Source of the DNA: Candidatus Oleihabitans oleiphilus
GTDB lineage: Bacteria; Atribacterota; Phoenicimicrobiia; Phoenicimicrobiales; Stramentimicrobiaceae
Reading direction: 5' to 3'
Assembly: GCA_018054125.1 (NCBI GenBank)
Contig: JAGPKD010000002.1
Span: 14,186 to 61,375, forward strand
Length of the DNA stretch: 47,190 nt
Position 1 is the first letter of the stretch; each line of letters opens with the position of its first letter. Of the stretch, positions 17,841-26,191 are shown piece by piece. The notes under the pieces are model-generated. The model saw only the letters and a list, made by a program, of their open reading frames with translations, ran no database searches and had not been told where the DNA came from. The position numbers and the translations under genes are program-made.

Positions 17841-18317
17841 ATGGCTGTGACAGAAAATGAAATGAAAGACAAAAAATCGAGCACAGACAACCAAGATTTA
17901 GAATTAGGAAATATCACAGTTTCTAAAGATGTAGTGGCCATCATTGTGGCAATGGAGGCGACCAAAATAAAAGGAATAGTGGGTTTAACAGCAGGGAGAA
18001 AAGGTATGTCTGCACCTATACTGGATAAGAATAATTTGACCAAGGGAGTTGAGGTGATAATGAATCAGAATCAGAAAGAAGTTGCCATTACCATCTCATT
18101 GGTAGCAGACTATACAGTTGGTATTTACCAGACCGCCAGGGAAACTCAGAAAAATGTTAAAAAAGCGGTTGAGACGATGACTGGTTTAAAGGTTACCAAA
18201 GTGGATGTAAATGTTCTTGATGTAAAGTTTAAGGAAGATTTGGAAAAGGAAGAGGCTAAAGAGGAAGTTCAGGTGGAAGAAAAAGAAAAACCTGATACTC
18301 AAAAAAATAAGGAGTAA
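17841..18317 (+). CDS. Asp23/Gls24 family envelope stress protein
   Basis: A 158-residue DUF322 protein. The core runs from LGNITVSKDVVAIIVAMEA through TKIKGIVGLT, VAITISLVADYTVGIYQTA, and VNVLDVKF. The C-terminus (about residues 135-158) is a charged Glu/Lys tail. AAGGAGG precedes the ATG. Members coat the inner face of the membrane in Firmicutes and respond to envelope or alkaline stress; here the partner is the upstream AmaP-like gene. Confidence 0.9.
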   Translation: MAVTENEMKDKKSSTDNQDLELGNITVSKDVVAIIVAMEATKIKGIVGLTAGRKGMSAPILDKNNLTKGVEVIMNQNQKEVAITISLVADYTVGIYQTARETQKNVKKAVETMTGLKVTKVDVNVLDVKFKEDLEKEEAKEEVQVEEKEKPDTQKNKE

Positions 18318-18342
18318 ATTAAGATATCAAGGTCAGGATATT

Positions 18343-18363
18343 CAAAGGGAATCCTTCCCTTTG
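18343..18363. repeat. hairpin B, A-T-substituted form
   Basis: CAAAGGGAA pairs with TTCCCTTTG around TCC. Compared with CAAGGGGAA/TTCCCCTTG at 7922-7942, one G-C pair has become A-T on both sides. It lies 26 bases after the asp23-like stop and may act as a weak terminator. Confidence 0.8.
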
Positions 18364-18432
18364 AATATATTGGTAAAATTAACTAAGTTTTAAAAAATTA
18401 TTTCAAATATAGGAGGGGTGATTGTAGTTATT

Positions 18433-20103
18433 GTGAAAATACATTTTTGGGGTGCTGCCCAGGTGGTAACAGGTTCTAACTTCTTATTGGAAATTGGTGA
18501 TAAAAAAATACTATTTGATTGTGGTATGTTTCAAGGGAGTCGACAACTAAACCGCCTTAATTTTAAGCCATTCCCCTATAAACCTGAGGAGATTGATTTA
18601 TTAATATTATCCCATGCTCATATTGACCATAGTGGTCGTATTCCTAGTTTAATAAAAGCGGGATTTAAGGGTAAAATATATTCTACTCAAGCAACATATG
18701 ATTTATGTTCTATTATGCTTCCTGATAGTGGTTATATTCAGGAGATGGAGACTGAATGGGATAATCGCAAGAGGATTCGGGCTGGTAAACCTTTACGCAA
18801 ACCTCTTTATACAGTTGAAGAGGCAAATGATAGCCTAAAATATTTTTCTCCAGTTTTATATAACCAGAAAATTGCCTTATATGATAACTTATCTATTTGT
18901 TTTCAGGATGCTGGTCATATCCTTGGTTCAGCTATTGTAGAACTTTGGATACAAGAAGAAGGTAAAAATCTAAAGATAGTTTTTAGTGGAGATTTGGGAA
19001 GAAAAAACAAACCGATTATTAGGGACCCAGCAATTATAGAGGAAGCAGACTATCTTATACTTGACTCCACTTATGGTCATAAATTCCATCCCTCTCTGGA
19101 TAATGAGTCTGCCAAATTGATTCCTATTATGATAGAGACCCAAAAAAGAGGTGGTAATGTGGTAATACCTTCTTTTGCTATACAGCGTGCCCAGGATATT
19201 ATCTATGAATTAAATAAATATTACGATCAAGTTATTGCTGTTAAAGATAAAAATTATTTAGATATCCCAGTTTATGTTGATAGTCCACTTGCTATTTCTG
19301 CTACCGAAATATTTAGAAGAAATCCAGATTGTTTTGATCAAGATGCTCTCGCCTTAATAAAAGAGGGCTATAATCCCTTAGATTTTCGCAATCTTCATTT
19401 TTCCAGGACTACTAAAGAATCTAAAGAGTTGAATGTCTCTCCAGAAAGCAAAGTGATTATTTCTGCTAATGGCATGTGCACTGCAGGCAGAATAAAACAT
19501 CACCTAAAGCATAATTTATGGAGGAAGGAATCCAGTATTGTGTTTGTTGGTTATCAGGCGGAGGGTACCTTAGGTCGAAGAATTAAAGAGGGAGCAAAAG
19601 AAGTAAAAATATTTGGAGAAGATATCAGAGTAAACGCTCAGATACATGCCTTAGAAGGATTTTCAGCCCATGCTGACCAGGCTGAAATTATGCAGTGGTT
19701 AAGGAACTTTAAAAAGAGACCGAAAAAAGTTTTTTTAGTTCATGGAGAACAGGAAGCTTTAGCTACTTTATCGGATTTGATTCAGCATGAGTTGAACATG
19801 GATACCATTGTACCTCAAATAGGAGATCATTTTCTGTTAAAAGGCACCGATGAAGTTATTTCGATTGAAGAAGGGGAAGAAAAAATTAAAAAAGAGCAAC
19901 AATTATTGGAAGAAGAAACTGAGCGGCTAAGGGAATTAATGACTTTTGTTTTAGAGCAGATAGAACAGAAGAGTAAGGAAGAATTGCCTATCGAAGAGGT
20001 TGCTAAATTGAGAAATAAGATAATGGAATTGAGAAAAGAGGGTTTAGAATTAAGTTTATTATTGACTACTAAGAGTAATAGAAATCTAGAAGGGAAACTA
20101 TGA
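18433..20103 (+). CDS. beta-CASP metallo-beta-lactamase RNase-like protein
   Basis: About 556 residues. The metallo-beta-lactamase part has SHAHIDHSG, DAGHILGSA, SGDLGR and LDSTYG. The beta-CASP part has SFAIQRAQDI, SANGMCTAGRI, and FSAHADQ (motif B/C), then LVHGEQEAL. This is the RNA-specificity-domain type related to archaeal and bacterial RNases, not RNase J. A charged, probably coiled-coil C-terminal extension covers the last 80 residues. AGGAGG at 18411-18416 is too near the GTG at 18418, so I chose the GTG at 18433, which gives the conserved KIHFWGAAQVVTGSN start. Substrate unknown. Confidence 0.88.
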   Translation: MKIHFWGAAQVVTGSNFLLEIGDKKILFDCGMFQGSRQLNRLNFKPFPYKPEEIDLLILSHAHIDHSGRIPSLIKAGFKGKIYSTQATYDLCSIMLPDSGYIQEMETEWDNRKRIRAGKPLRKPLYTVEEANDSLKYFSPVLYNQKIALYDNLSICFQDAGHILGSAIVELWIQEEGKNLKIVFSGDLGRKNKPIIRDPAIIEEADYLILDSTYGHKFHPSLDNESAKLIPIMIETQKRGGNVVIPSFAIQRAQDIIYELNKYYDQVIAVKDKNYLDIPVYVDSPLAISATEIFRRNPDCFDQDALALIKEGYNPLDFRNLHFSRTTKESKELNVSPESKVIISANGMCTAGRIKHHLKHNLWRKESSIVFVGYQAEGTLGRRIKEGAKEVKIFGEDIRVNAQIHALEGFSAHADQAEIMQWLRNFKKRPKKVFLVHGEQEALATLSDLIQHELNMDTIVPQIGDHFLLKGTDEVISIEEGEEKIKKEQQLLEEETERLRELMTFVLEQIEQKSKEELPIEEVAKLRNKIMELRKEGLELSLLLTTKSNRNLEGKL

Positions 20104-20167
20104 CTTTTGATATTTTGTTTTTTTATTTTTTATCTAAGCACCTTTAAGAGCATCAAAATTGCTTGGT

Positions 20168-20212
20168 AATTCCGATAACCAAGGGAAATTCTCTCCCTTG
20201 GTTATCGGAATT
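20168..20212. terminator. bidirectional terminator made of nested hairpins A and B
   Basis: A perfect 19-bp stem: AATTCCGATAACCAAGGGA with TCCCTTGGTTATCGGAATT, loop of 7. It lies between the convergent beta-CASP gene and trxA and has T-rich flanks. Sequence-wise the B palindrome (CCAAGGGA/TCCCTTGG) sits in the centre of an A palindrome (AATTCCGATA/TATCGGAATT). Confidence 0.8.
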
Positions 20213-20249
20213 TTATAAGAGATTTTGCTTGATTTACTTTCTGAAAAAA

Positions 20250-20579
20250 TTAGAGGATTTTATCCAGCTTTGCTTGAATAACTTGAGGGGGCACTGCTCC
20301 AACAATACGATCGTATTCTTTTCCGTCTTTAAAGATTAAAAGAGCTGGAATCCCTTGAATATTATAACGAGCAGCAATGTTCTGATTATTATCAACATTA
20401 AGCTTACATACTTTAATTTTATCGGCATTATCTCTGGCAATCTTTTCCACCGCAGGTGCTACCATTCTGCAGGGCATACACCAGGGTGCCCACATATCTA
20501 CCAACACGGGAAGAGGAGAGTCAAGTACTTCCTCTTTAAAATTACTTTCATTCACTTCGACTAAAGTTTTTTCGGACAT
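20250..20579 (-). CDS. trxA: Thioredoxin with WCMPC active site
   Basis: A 109-residue single-domain thioredoxin. The active site is WAPWCMPCRM (about residues 30-39), with Met where most thioredoxins have Gly; the cis-proline loop GIPALLIF and the final GAVPPQVIQAKLDKIL helix are normal. It would reduce disulfides in the cytoplasm; no signal peptide is visible. It begins 9 bp after a MarR-type regulator on the same strand, so the two form an operon and the regulator may be redox-controlled. No thioredoxin reductase is in the window. Confidence 0.94.
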   Translation of the reverse strand: MSEKTLVEVNESNFKEEVLDSPLPVLVDMWAPWCMPCRMVAPAVEKIARDNADKIKVCKLNVDNNQNIAARYNIQGIPALLIFKDGKEYDRIVGAVPPQVIQAKLDKIL

Positions 20580-20588
20580 AATTTTTTT

Positions 20589-21026
20589 TTAACTCCTTTT
20601 GGTGTGATTTTCTATTAAATTTTCTAATATTTTTAATCCTTTTTCTATTAATTCAATATCCTCTTGGTCAAGTTCTGAACTTAGAAGTTGTTCGAATTTT
20701 TTTTGTTCTTGATTTATATTTTTTTTTATTTCTGCCCCTTTTTTTGTTAAACAAAGCCAGGTAGTTCTACGGTCATGGTCTTTTATCTTTCTAGTTAAGA
20801 GGCCTTTTCTGACTAAATTATCGATAATTCTGCTACCACGAGAAGGAGAAAGATTGATTTTTTCCGAAAATTCAGAGCAGGTAATGACCTCTTCTTCCTC
20901 AATAGCCTGGATACCCTTTAATTCAGCCAGACTAATATGACAAGTTGAGCTGATTCTGTTTTCATTACAGTTACAAAAGTATTTTAATTTTAATATTATC
21001 TCATAAATATCTTTCATATCATTCAT
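20589..21026 (-). CDS. MarR-family transcriptional regulator with Cys cluster
   Basis: About 145 residues from the ATG at 21026 (a second ATG is at 21017). A winged HTH is visible: CHISLAELKGIQAIEE, ITCSEFSEKINLSPSRGSRI (recognition helix), DNLVRKGLLTRK and the wing DHDRRTTWLCLT. The N-terminal helix holds FCNC and a third Cys 9 residues later, plus two more further on; this could be a redox switch. The frame stays open to a TTG at 21110, but those 28 residues come from the tandem repeat and I exclude them. No clear ribosome binding site precedes either ATG. Confidence 0.82.
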   Translation of the reverse strand: MNDMKDIYEIILKLKYFCNCNENRISSTCHISLAELKGIQAIEEEEVITCSEFSEKINLSPSRGSRIIDNLVRKGLLTRKIKDHDRRTTWLCLTKKGAEIKKNINQEQKKFEQLLSSELDQEDIELIEKGLKILENLIENHTKRS

Positions 21027-21028
21027 AT

Positions 21029-21230
21029 CAACAAGATAATCAGGGGAAGTATCCCCTGAAACCCCTCCAAGAAAATACCTTAATAAAGAAAATCTATCTT
21101 GTTTTATCAAACAAGATAATCAGGGGAAGTATCCCCTGAAACCCCTCCAAGAAAATACCTTAATAAAGAAAATCTATCTTGTTTTATCAAACAAGATAAT
21201 CAGGGGAAGTATCCCCTGAAACCCCTCAAT
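21029..21230 (-). repeat. 80-bp tandem repeat, about 2.6 copies, in the marR leader
   Basis: CAGGGGAAGTATCCCCTG (hairpin B) starts at 21041, 21121 and 21201, exactly 80 bases apart. Each unit begins ACAAGATAAT and ends ATCTTGTTTTATCAA, so it is bounded by ACAAGAT/ATCTTGT inverted ends. The units are identical. It is related to, but inverted relative to, the 82-bp array at 9577. Confidence 0.93.
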
Positions 21231-21506
21231 TAAGATTGAGATTCAATATTTATTTGTATTAATTTATCTGTATTTAATATTTTGATTTATTACCTTATCT
21301 TTTATTTTTTAATAATTATCTTAATTTCAAAAAAATTAAGATATTCAAGGACAATCCCCCCCCTTGAAATCCCCTTGAAGAAAATACAATTCTAAGAAAT
21401 GCTATCTTGTTTCATAAACAAGATATTCAAGGGGAATCCTTCCCCTTGAGATCCCCTGAATTAAAAGCAAAATATATTGTTATTTATTTATTAAATAATT
21501 TTATAT

Positions 21507-21552
21507 TATCTTGCAGTATCGAAATTTTTTGAAATTCCGATACTGCAAGATA
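21507..21552. repeat. hairpin A, extended form 3
   Basis: TATCTTGCAGTATCG pairs with CGATACTGCAAGATA. Compared with 8001-8046 the T-A pair has become C-G; otherwise the 46 bases are the same. Confidence 0.88.
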
Positions 21553-21589
21553 ATCAAGGGCAATTCTTCCCTTTGATAACACCTGAATT

Positions 21590-21705
21590 ACATTCCGACT
21601 AGCAACTGTATTTAAACGATATAAGTTATACGTAATACGGTATACCATTTTGTCATTGCGAGGAGCGAAGCGACGAAGCAAACTCATTCACTTATACCCA
21701 CAGAA
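21590..21705 (-). repeat. composite-repeat fragment, minus orientation
   Basis: Reverse complement of the right end of the 390-bp element: CATTCCGACTAGCAAC, TTTAAACGATATAAG, CCATTTTGTCATTGCGAGG, AGCGACGAAGCAAACTC. It ends near CACTTATACCCAC and lacks the CTCTCCCTT part. Confidence 0.8.
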
Positions 21706-21754
21706 TTAATAGCGAAAGATGGTTTTTCAGTCATTAGTTCTCAGTTATAAGATT

Positions 21755-21957
21755 AAAGATACAGGTATAATAGCATGAGATTGCCACGCCTGCCCCCTAA
21801 ACATTAGTTTAGGGGGCAGGACTCGCAATGACATTTTACTTTGGTAGTTTATTTTATAGTATCAAAATTGATTAACAATTCAGATAATCAAGGAAAAGAA
21901 TTCTCCTTTTGAGAGGGGTGTCCGAAGGGACGGGGTGTTTCCCTTGAAACCCCTTTA
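21755..21957. repeat. about 200-bp intergenic repeat, copy 2
   Basis: Partner of 7575-7775. Its central hairpin is CCTGCCCCCTAAAC with GTTTAGGGGGCAGG, longer and more regular than in copy 1. Confidence 0.8.
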
Positions 21958-22366
21958 AGAAAAATATCATTTATACACAATCTATCTTTTAAATTAAAAT
22001 CAAGCTCAATATTTATTTTATCTTACTTGATATAATACTTTCTCTTAAATATTTTTTATTGTAAATCCTGATTTTTACTTGATTATAAAAATCATGGTAG
22101 TTATACTCTATCTTAAAATCTAACTTAGCATATATTTGTTACTTATATAAAAAAGAATCTTTTTAATATCGAAACTTCTTTAAAATTCCAATACTAAAAA
22201 GATTGCCTATAACAATTATTCCTATTAGCAATAATATCATAGTTATAAAATTTGTCAAGTATTTATTATTTAATGTCATAAAAAAATTTGTATTCCTAGT
22301 TAGATATAAATAGAATTATAAATATAAAGAATTGGAAAGTAAAAATAAAACGGACAGGAGAAAAAA

Positions 22367-23692
22367 ATGACCATATCTCCTAATAGAAAAATCAAGATTG
22401 ATAAAAACGATATTCCAGATGATGTTCTATTAGTATTGAAGAAGATAGAGGAGGCAGGTTTTTTATCGTTTCTGGTAGGGGGATGTGTAAGAGACCTGTT
22501 GTATAAAAAAATTGGAAAGGATTGGGACATTGCTACTGAGGCAAAACCAGAGCAGATTAAGGAAATATTCTGTGATTGTAAAACATTACTAATTGGGGAA
22601 AATTTTCAAACAATAACTCTTATTATGGATTCTAAAATTTATCACATTTCCACCTTTCGATATTGTAATAATAAAAACCTTTTGGCTAATAAAGTTAATA
22701 AAAAGAAAAAAAATTATGCCTTAATTACAGATTTACTATGCCGGGATTTTACTATTAATGCTATAGCCTGGAGCAATGATAGAGGGTTGGTGGACCCAGC
22801 TGCCGGGTTAAGAGATTTGCAGGAAAAAGTGGTACGCAGCCTAAAGCCTGATCTTAGATTCAAAGAAGATCCCCTTAGAATGTTAAGAGCAATTCGTATT
22901 GCCTGTGAGTTAAGTTTTACTATAGAGAATCAGACCAAAAGAAGTATTATTAAACATGCTTTTTTAATTCGTCATGTTAGCCCAGAGCGAATAAGAGAAG
23001 AGATAAGTCTTATTTTAAAGAGTCCTGAGGCAAAAAGAGGTGTCTTATTGTTACGCCAGTATGGTCTGGAGAGACATATTTTTAGCATAGATGGAGTGAA
23101 AAAGGAACTGTTAGCTAAAAAAAGAAAGAGGCCAGAATTTCTCTCAGGGTTGGATGAGTTCAGGGGAGATTTATCTGTCCAGTTAGCACTTTGGGGTAGA
23201 CTATTTTTCGGTTCAAGTAAAGTCGCTCGTATTTTTTATTTACCGATTATAAAAAAGTTAAGATTCAAGAAAAAGATTGTTAATAAAGTACAAATATTGC
23301 TGAGGAGGGAATGGCAAGATATTGATTTTAGCTCCAGGGAAAATATTCGTTTTCTAATGGCTGAGTTGGGCAAAGAAAATATCAATCAGATATTTTTTTT
23401 AAAAAAACTAATACTATTAGGTGAATATAATACTACTAAATTGAATCAATTAAAGAAAGAAGAAAGGCTGCTTAAAGAGGAATTGGAGAAGAATCCCCCT
23501 GTGAAATTAGCTGATTTAGCCATTAAGGGAGATGATCTTATAGAAATTGGGATTCCGGAAGGAAAAGACATAGGAGAAATTCTCAGGTTGCTAACACAAA
23601 AAGTACTGATTTCTCCAGAAAGTAATCAAAAAGATTACCTGATAGGAACTGCTAAAGAAATATGGAAAGATTTGGGTAAATTAAATAAGTAA
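22367..23692 (+). CDS. CCA tRNA nucleotidyltransferase / poly(A) polymerase family
   Basis: A 441-residue class II nucleotidyltransferase. Motif A is FLVGGCVRDLL with KDWDIAT (catalytic aspartates, about residues 36-60). RDFTINAIAW and DPAAGLRDL follow, then FKEDPLRMLRAIRIA and HVSPERIREE. Enzymes of this family add CCA to tRNA 3' ends or poly(A) tails; without clear discriminating motifs I leave the choice open, CCA addition being likelier in a single-copy context. The C-terminal part (residues 260-441) is helical and poorly conserved. AGGAG is 7 bases before the ATG. Confidence 0.9.
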   Translation: MTISPNRKIKIDKNDIPDDVLLVLKKIEEAGFLSFLVGGCVRDLLYKKIGKDWDIATEAKPEQIKEIFCDCKTLLIGENFQTITLIMDSKIYHISTFRYCNNKNLLANKVNKKKKNYALITDLLCRDFTINAIAWSNDRGLVDPAAGLRDLQEKVVRSLKPDLRFKEDPLRMLRAIRIACELSFTIENQTKRSIIKHAFLIRHVSPERIREEISLILKSPEAKRGVLLLRQYGLERHIFSIDGVKKELLAKKRKRPEFLSGLDEFRGDLSVQLALWGRLFFGSSKVARIFYLPIIKKLRFKKKIVNKVQILLRREWQDIDFSSRENIRFLMAELGKENINQIFFLKKLILLGEYNTTKLNQLKKEERLLKEELEKNPPVKLADLAIKGDDLIEIGIPEGKDIGEILRLLTQKVLISPESNQKDYLIGTAKEIWKDLGKLNK

Positions 23693-23705
23693 GGGTTTCC
23701 CTTTC

Positions 23706-24377
23706 CTATAATATAGTCAATTCAATATTTTTTATTTCTAAAGGTTCTTTCGAGAGAAATGCTTCACCAAATTTCTTGCTGATCAACATACCATAGTAAC
23801 GGTTTAGGTTCAGAATATTTTCAAATAACTGACTGCCTTGAATATTCCCCCCAAATTGTGATTCATAGCATTTTAATGCTTCTACCTTCATCTCAATTTC
23901 TTTACTTATGTCCATGATCAAAGATGGTTTTTGATAATAATTAGCAGGTGAGGCAAAATAATAAAAGATTTTACTCTTAGAGAAACTAAGATTGTCTCGA
24001 GGAAGGTAGTTTAAAGCTGAATAACATATATCCGCTACAATTTTAGTTTCTGGATTAGTATCCGCCGGATAAGGAATAAATACTATATCTGGTGAAGTAT
24101 TTTGGTAAATTTCAGAGATTTCTTCTCTGGTCTCCCGATTATTTTCCAATTCAGGGAAGTGATAATCTAAAGTAATTCTTTCATCAATGCCCAGGATACG
24201 GCTGGCTTTAATAGCTTCTTTCTTAAGATGTTCAGATGGGTGTTTATTCAGAAATTTTCCATTAGTTAGATCAACAATCGTGACCTGGTGTTCTGACGCA
24301 CTTAGTTTTAATATGGTTCCTCCCATACCTGATTCCACTTGATTAGGTTGTGCTCCAAAGGCAATAACAATTGCCAT
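23706..24377 (-). CDS. PIG-L/BshB1-like protein lacking catalytic residues (pseudoenzyme)
   Basis: A 223-residue protein clearly of the LmbE/PIG-L deacetylase fold, closest in pattern to BshB1. Its start MAIVIAFGAQPNQVESGMGG matches the usual AFGAHPDDVEIGMGG, but the zinc and catalytic HPDD is QPNQ. The second site, normally RHPDH, reads TNPET in FIPYPADTNPETK. VDLTNGKF, EAIKASRILGIDER and the C-terminal CYESQFGG region are preserved and the frame is intact. Known relatives release acetate from GlcNAc derivatives; this protein probably cannot, and may bind a sugar or a partner. A ribosome binding site (AGAGGAG) precedes the ATG. Upstream on this strand lies the Na/Pi gene, 51 bp away. Confidence 0.85.
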   Translation of the reverse strand: MAIVIAFGAQPNQVESGMGGTILKLSASEHQVTIVDLTNGKFLNKHPSEHLKKEAIKASRILGIDERITLDYHFPELENNRETREEISEIYQNTSPDIVFIPYPADTNPETKIVADICYSALNYLPRDNLSFSKSKIFYYFASPANYYQKPSLIMDISKEIEMKVEALKCYESQFGGNIQGSQLFENILNLNRYYGMLISKKFGEAFLSKEPLEIKNIELTIL

Positions 24378-24428
24378 TATTCATTATCTCCTCTTTAATT
24401 AAGAAAATTATTTATGTACTAGATTTAT

Positions 24429-26039
24429 TTACATATTCATTAAAACTGTTTCGGAAATTAAAGAAGCATGTTCACTAATTTGTTTTAGAATATTAATCAT
24501 ATCGAAATAAATTGAACTGGTATACCGAGATAGTTCTATACCTTGATGGAGGCGGTCAATATGACTTTTTCTCATTTTCGCTTCAGTTTCTACAATTATC
24601 TTTTTTTGTTGCAAAGTTTTTTGGGCCAGACGTTTGTCACCAAGGGCAAAAGCCCCTAAAGTCTGATAAAAATTCTTATAAACCATTTTATAGAGTTTGT
24701 TAATTTCGGAAACACCTTCTTCTGAAAGCTTTAACTCATTATCAATCTGTTTTTCAATGATTGGTATAATGTCTTTATCAATTAAATCACCAATATGCTC
24801 TAAATCATTAACAATATTTAATAAGCCATATGCTTCTCTGGATTGTTCTGGGGTCAAGACATCGAATTTCATCTCAGTAAGATAGTGAATTATGGCATTG
24901 GATAAATTATCAACTATTCTATCCATTTTGCACAATTTGTAAAGTAAAATTTCATCCTGATTAAAAAAGACTTTCATAATTCCTACTAACATATCATCTA
25001 CAGTGTTAGCCATACGTACCAATTCTTTTTTTGCTAAATATAAGGCTAAGTCAGGAGAGCTAAGTACATTATAATCTAAGAATTTAGGGTAATAAAGAGT
25101 TTCTTCCTGTTTTGCTTTGGGAAATAATTTCTGCAACAGATAAATAAATTTAGTCAAAAATGGATATACCAGCAAGGCATTGCCTAAAATAATTATGGTA
25201 TGAGCAACGGCAATTTGTCTTGGTAAGTGTGGAGTAAAAATGGTGACCAGGTCAGAAAGAGGATTAATTAAAAAGAAAAACACAACAACACCCACCAACT
25301 TATATATTAAATTACCAAAAGTAAGGGTTTTAGCCTGGCTTGTTTTTCCTAATCCTACAAAAAGTACAGTGGTACAGGAACCCAGATGTGAGCCGAGAAT
25401 GATAGGGATAGCCAATTCTATGGAAATGATACCCTGGGAAGATAAGGAGATGGTTAAGCCCATTAGAGCAGTACTACTTTGCAGGATGCTGGTTAACAGA
25501 GTAGCTAACAGTAAAGCAAGAATAGGGGTTCCCTGTAAATGAGATATTAAATCTAATAAAGAAGGATTATTTTTTAAGGGTTCAGTAAAATCTGCGATAA
25601 TTTTCATGCCTAAAAAAATGAAACCAATACCTAATAATACCGATCCCAGGAACTGATAACGACGCTTTCTACTAAGTATATTGATTAGGTAGCCTAACAA
25701 AATTAGTATAAAAGAATATTGGGCAATATTAAAAGTAATGATTTGGGTAGTGATAGTAGTACCAATGCTGGTACCGATTAAAATTTGAAGACCTTGAGTG
25801 AGATTCATAATGCCAGTATTGATTAGTCCGACCAGTAATGAGGTAGAAGCAGTACTACTTTGCATGATAAAAGTAAGGAATATACCAAAAAAAATAGCAA
25901 GTGAGTGATGATGAGTAATCCTTTCTATCCAGTTCTGTAATTTATTACCAAAAACTTGTCTTAGATTTAAGTTTACTTTTTGCAATCCATATAAAAAAAT
26001 AGCTAAGCCCCCAAAGATGCCCATAATATTAATAAACAT
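24429..26039 (-). CDS. Na/Pi cotransporter family protein with PhoU-like domain
   Basis: A 536-residue inner membrane protein. The two inverted transport repeats carry the signature MQSSTASTSLLVG (about residue 60) and LQSSTALMGL (about residue 190), each between hydrophobic segments. Around nine TM segments end near residue 310. The C-terminal 220 residues form a helical PhoU-like domain. Members import phosphate with sodium, or export it. It begins just downstream of the divergent FMN-riboswitch/ribU unit and is probably cotranscribed with the PIG-L-like gene below it. Confidence 0.93.
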   Translation of the reverse strand: MFINIMGIFGGLAIFLYGLQKVNLNLRQVFGNKLQNWIERITHHHSLAIFFGIFLTFIMQSSTASTSLLVGLINTGIMNLTQGLQILIGTSIGTTITTQIITFNIAQYSFILILLGYLINILSRKRRYQFLGSVLLGIGFIFLGMKIIADFTEPLKNNPSLLDLISHLQGTPILALLLATLLTSILQSSTALMGLTISLSSQGIISIELAIPIILGSHLGSCTTVLFVGLGKTSQAKTLTFGNLIYKLVGVVVFFFLINPLSDLVTIFTPHLPRQIAVAHTIIILGNALLVYPFLTKFIYLLQKLFPKAKQEETLYYPKFLDYNVLSSPDLALYLAKKELVRMANTVDDMLVGIMKVFFNQDEILLYKLCKMDRIVDNLSNAIIHYLTEMKFDVLTPEQSREAYGLLNIVNDLEHIGDLIDKDIIPIIEKQIDNELKLSEEGVSEINKLYKMVYKNFYQTLGAFALGDKRLAQKTLQQKKIIVETEAKMRKSHIDRLHQGIELSRYTSSIYFDMINILKQISEHASLISETVLMNM

Positions 26040-26191
26040 AAGACAAGTTCTCCCTATTTGTTATTTGGTAATTATAAATATACCTGTTTCCCCCTCAATT
26101 GTAAATGAAAAGTACAAAGACAGTATTCTTTGAAGAAAAGATTTACATCGACATAATTAATATTTTTTATGATATTCTTGACTGAAGGTTG

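Larger units (their letters stand above)
21231..22366. repeat. 1.1-kb gene-free, repeat-packed spacer
   Basis: Between the marR leader and the nucleotidyltransferase gene I see no real gene. In order: a degenerate hairpin B near 21345-21370, the 140-bp block (about 21418-21562), an inverted composite-repeat fragment (21590-21705), the 200-bp element (21755-21957), and an AT-rich part with hairpin A remnants near 22160-22200 and the CTTAAAATCTAACTTAG element near 22112-22128. The short ORFs here are repeat-derived. Confidence 0.8.

Noticed and set aside
23706-24377. Sequencing error or frameshift as the cause of missing PIG-L motifs
   Set aside because: The flanking conserved residues stay in frame on both sides of each motif, and the changes are substitutions, not indels.
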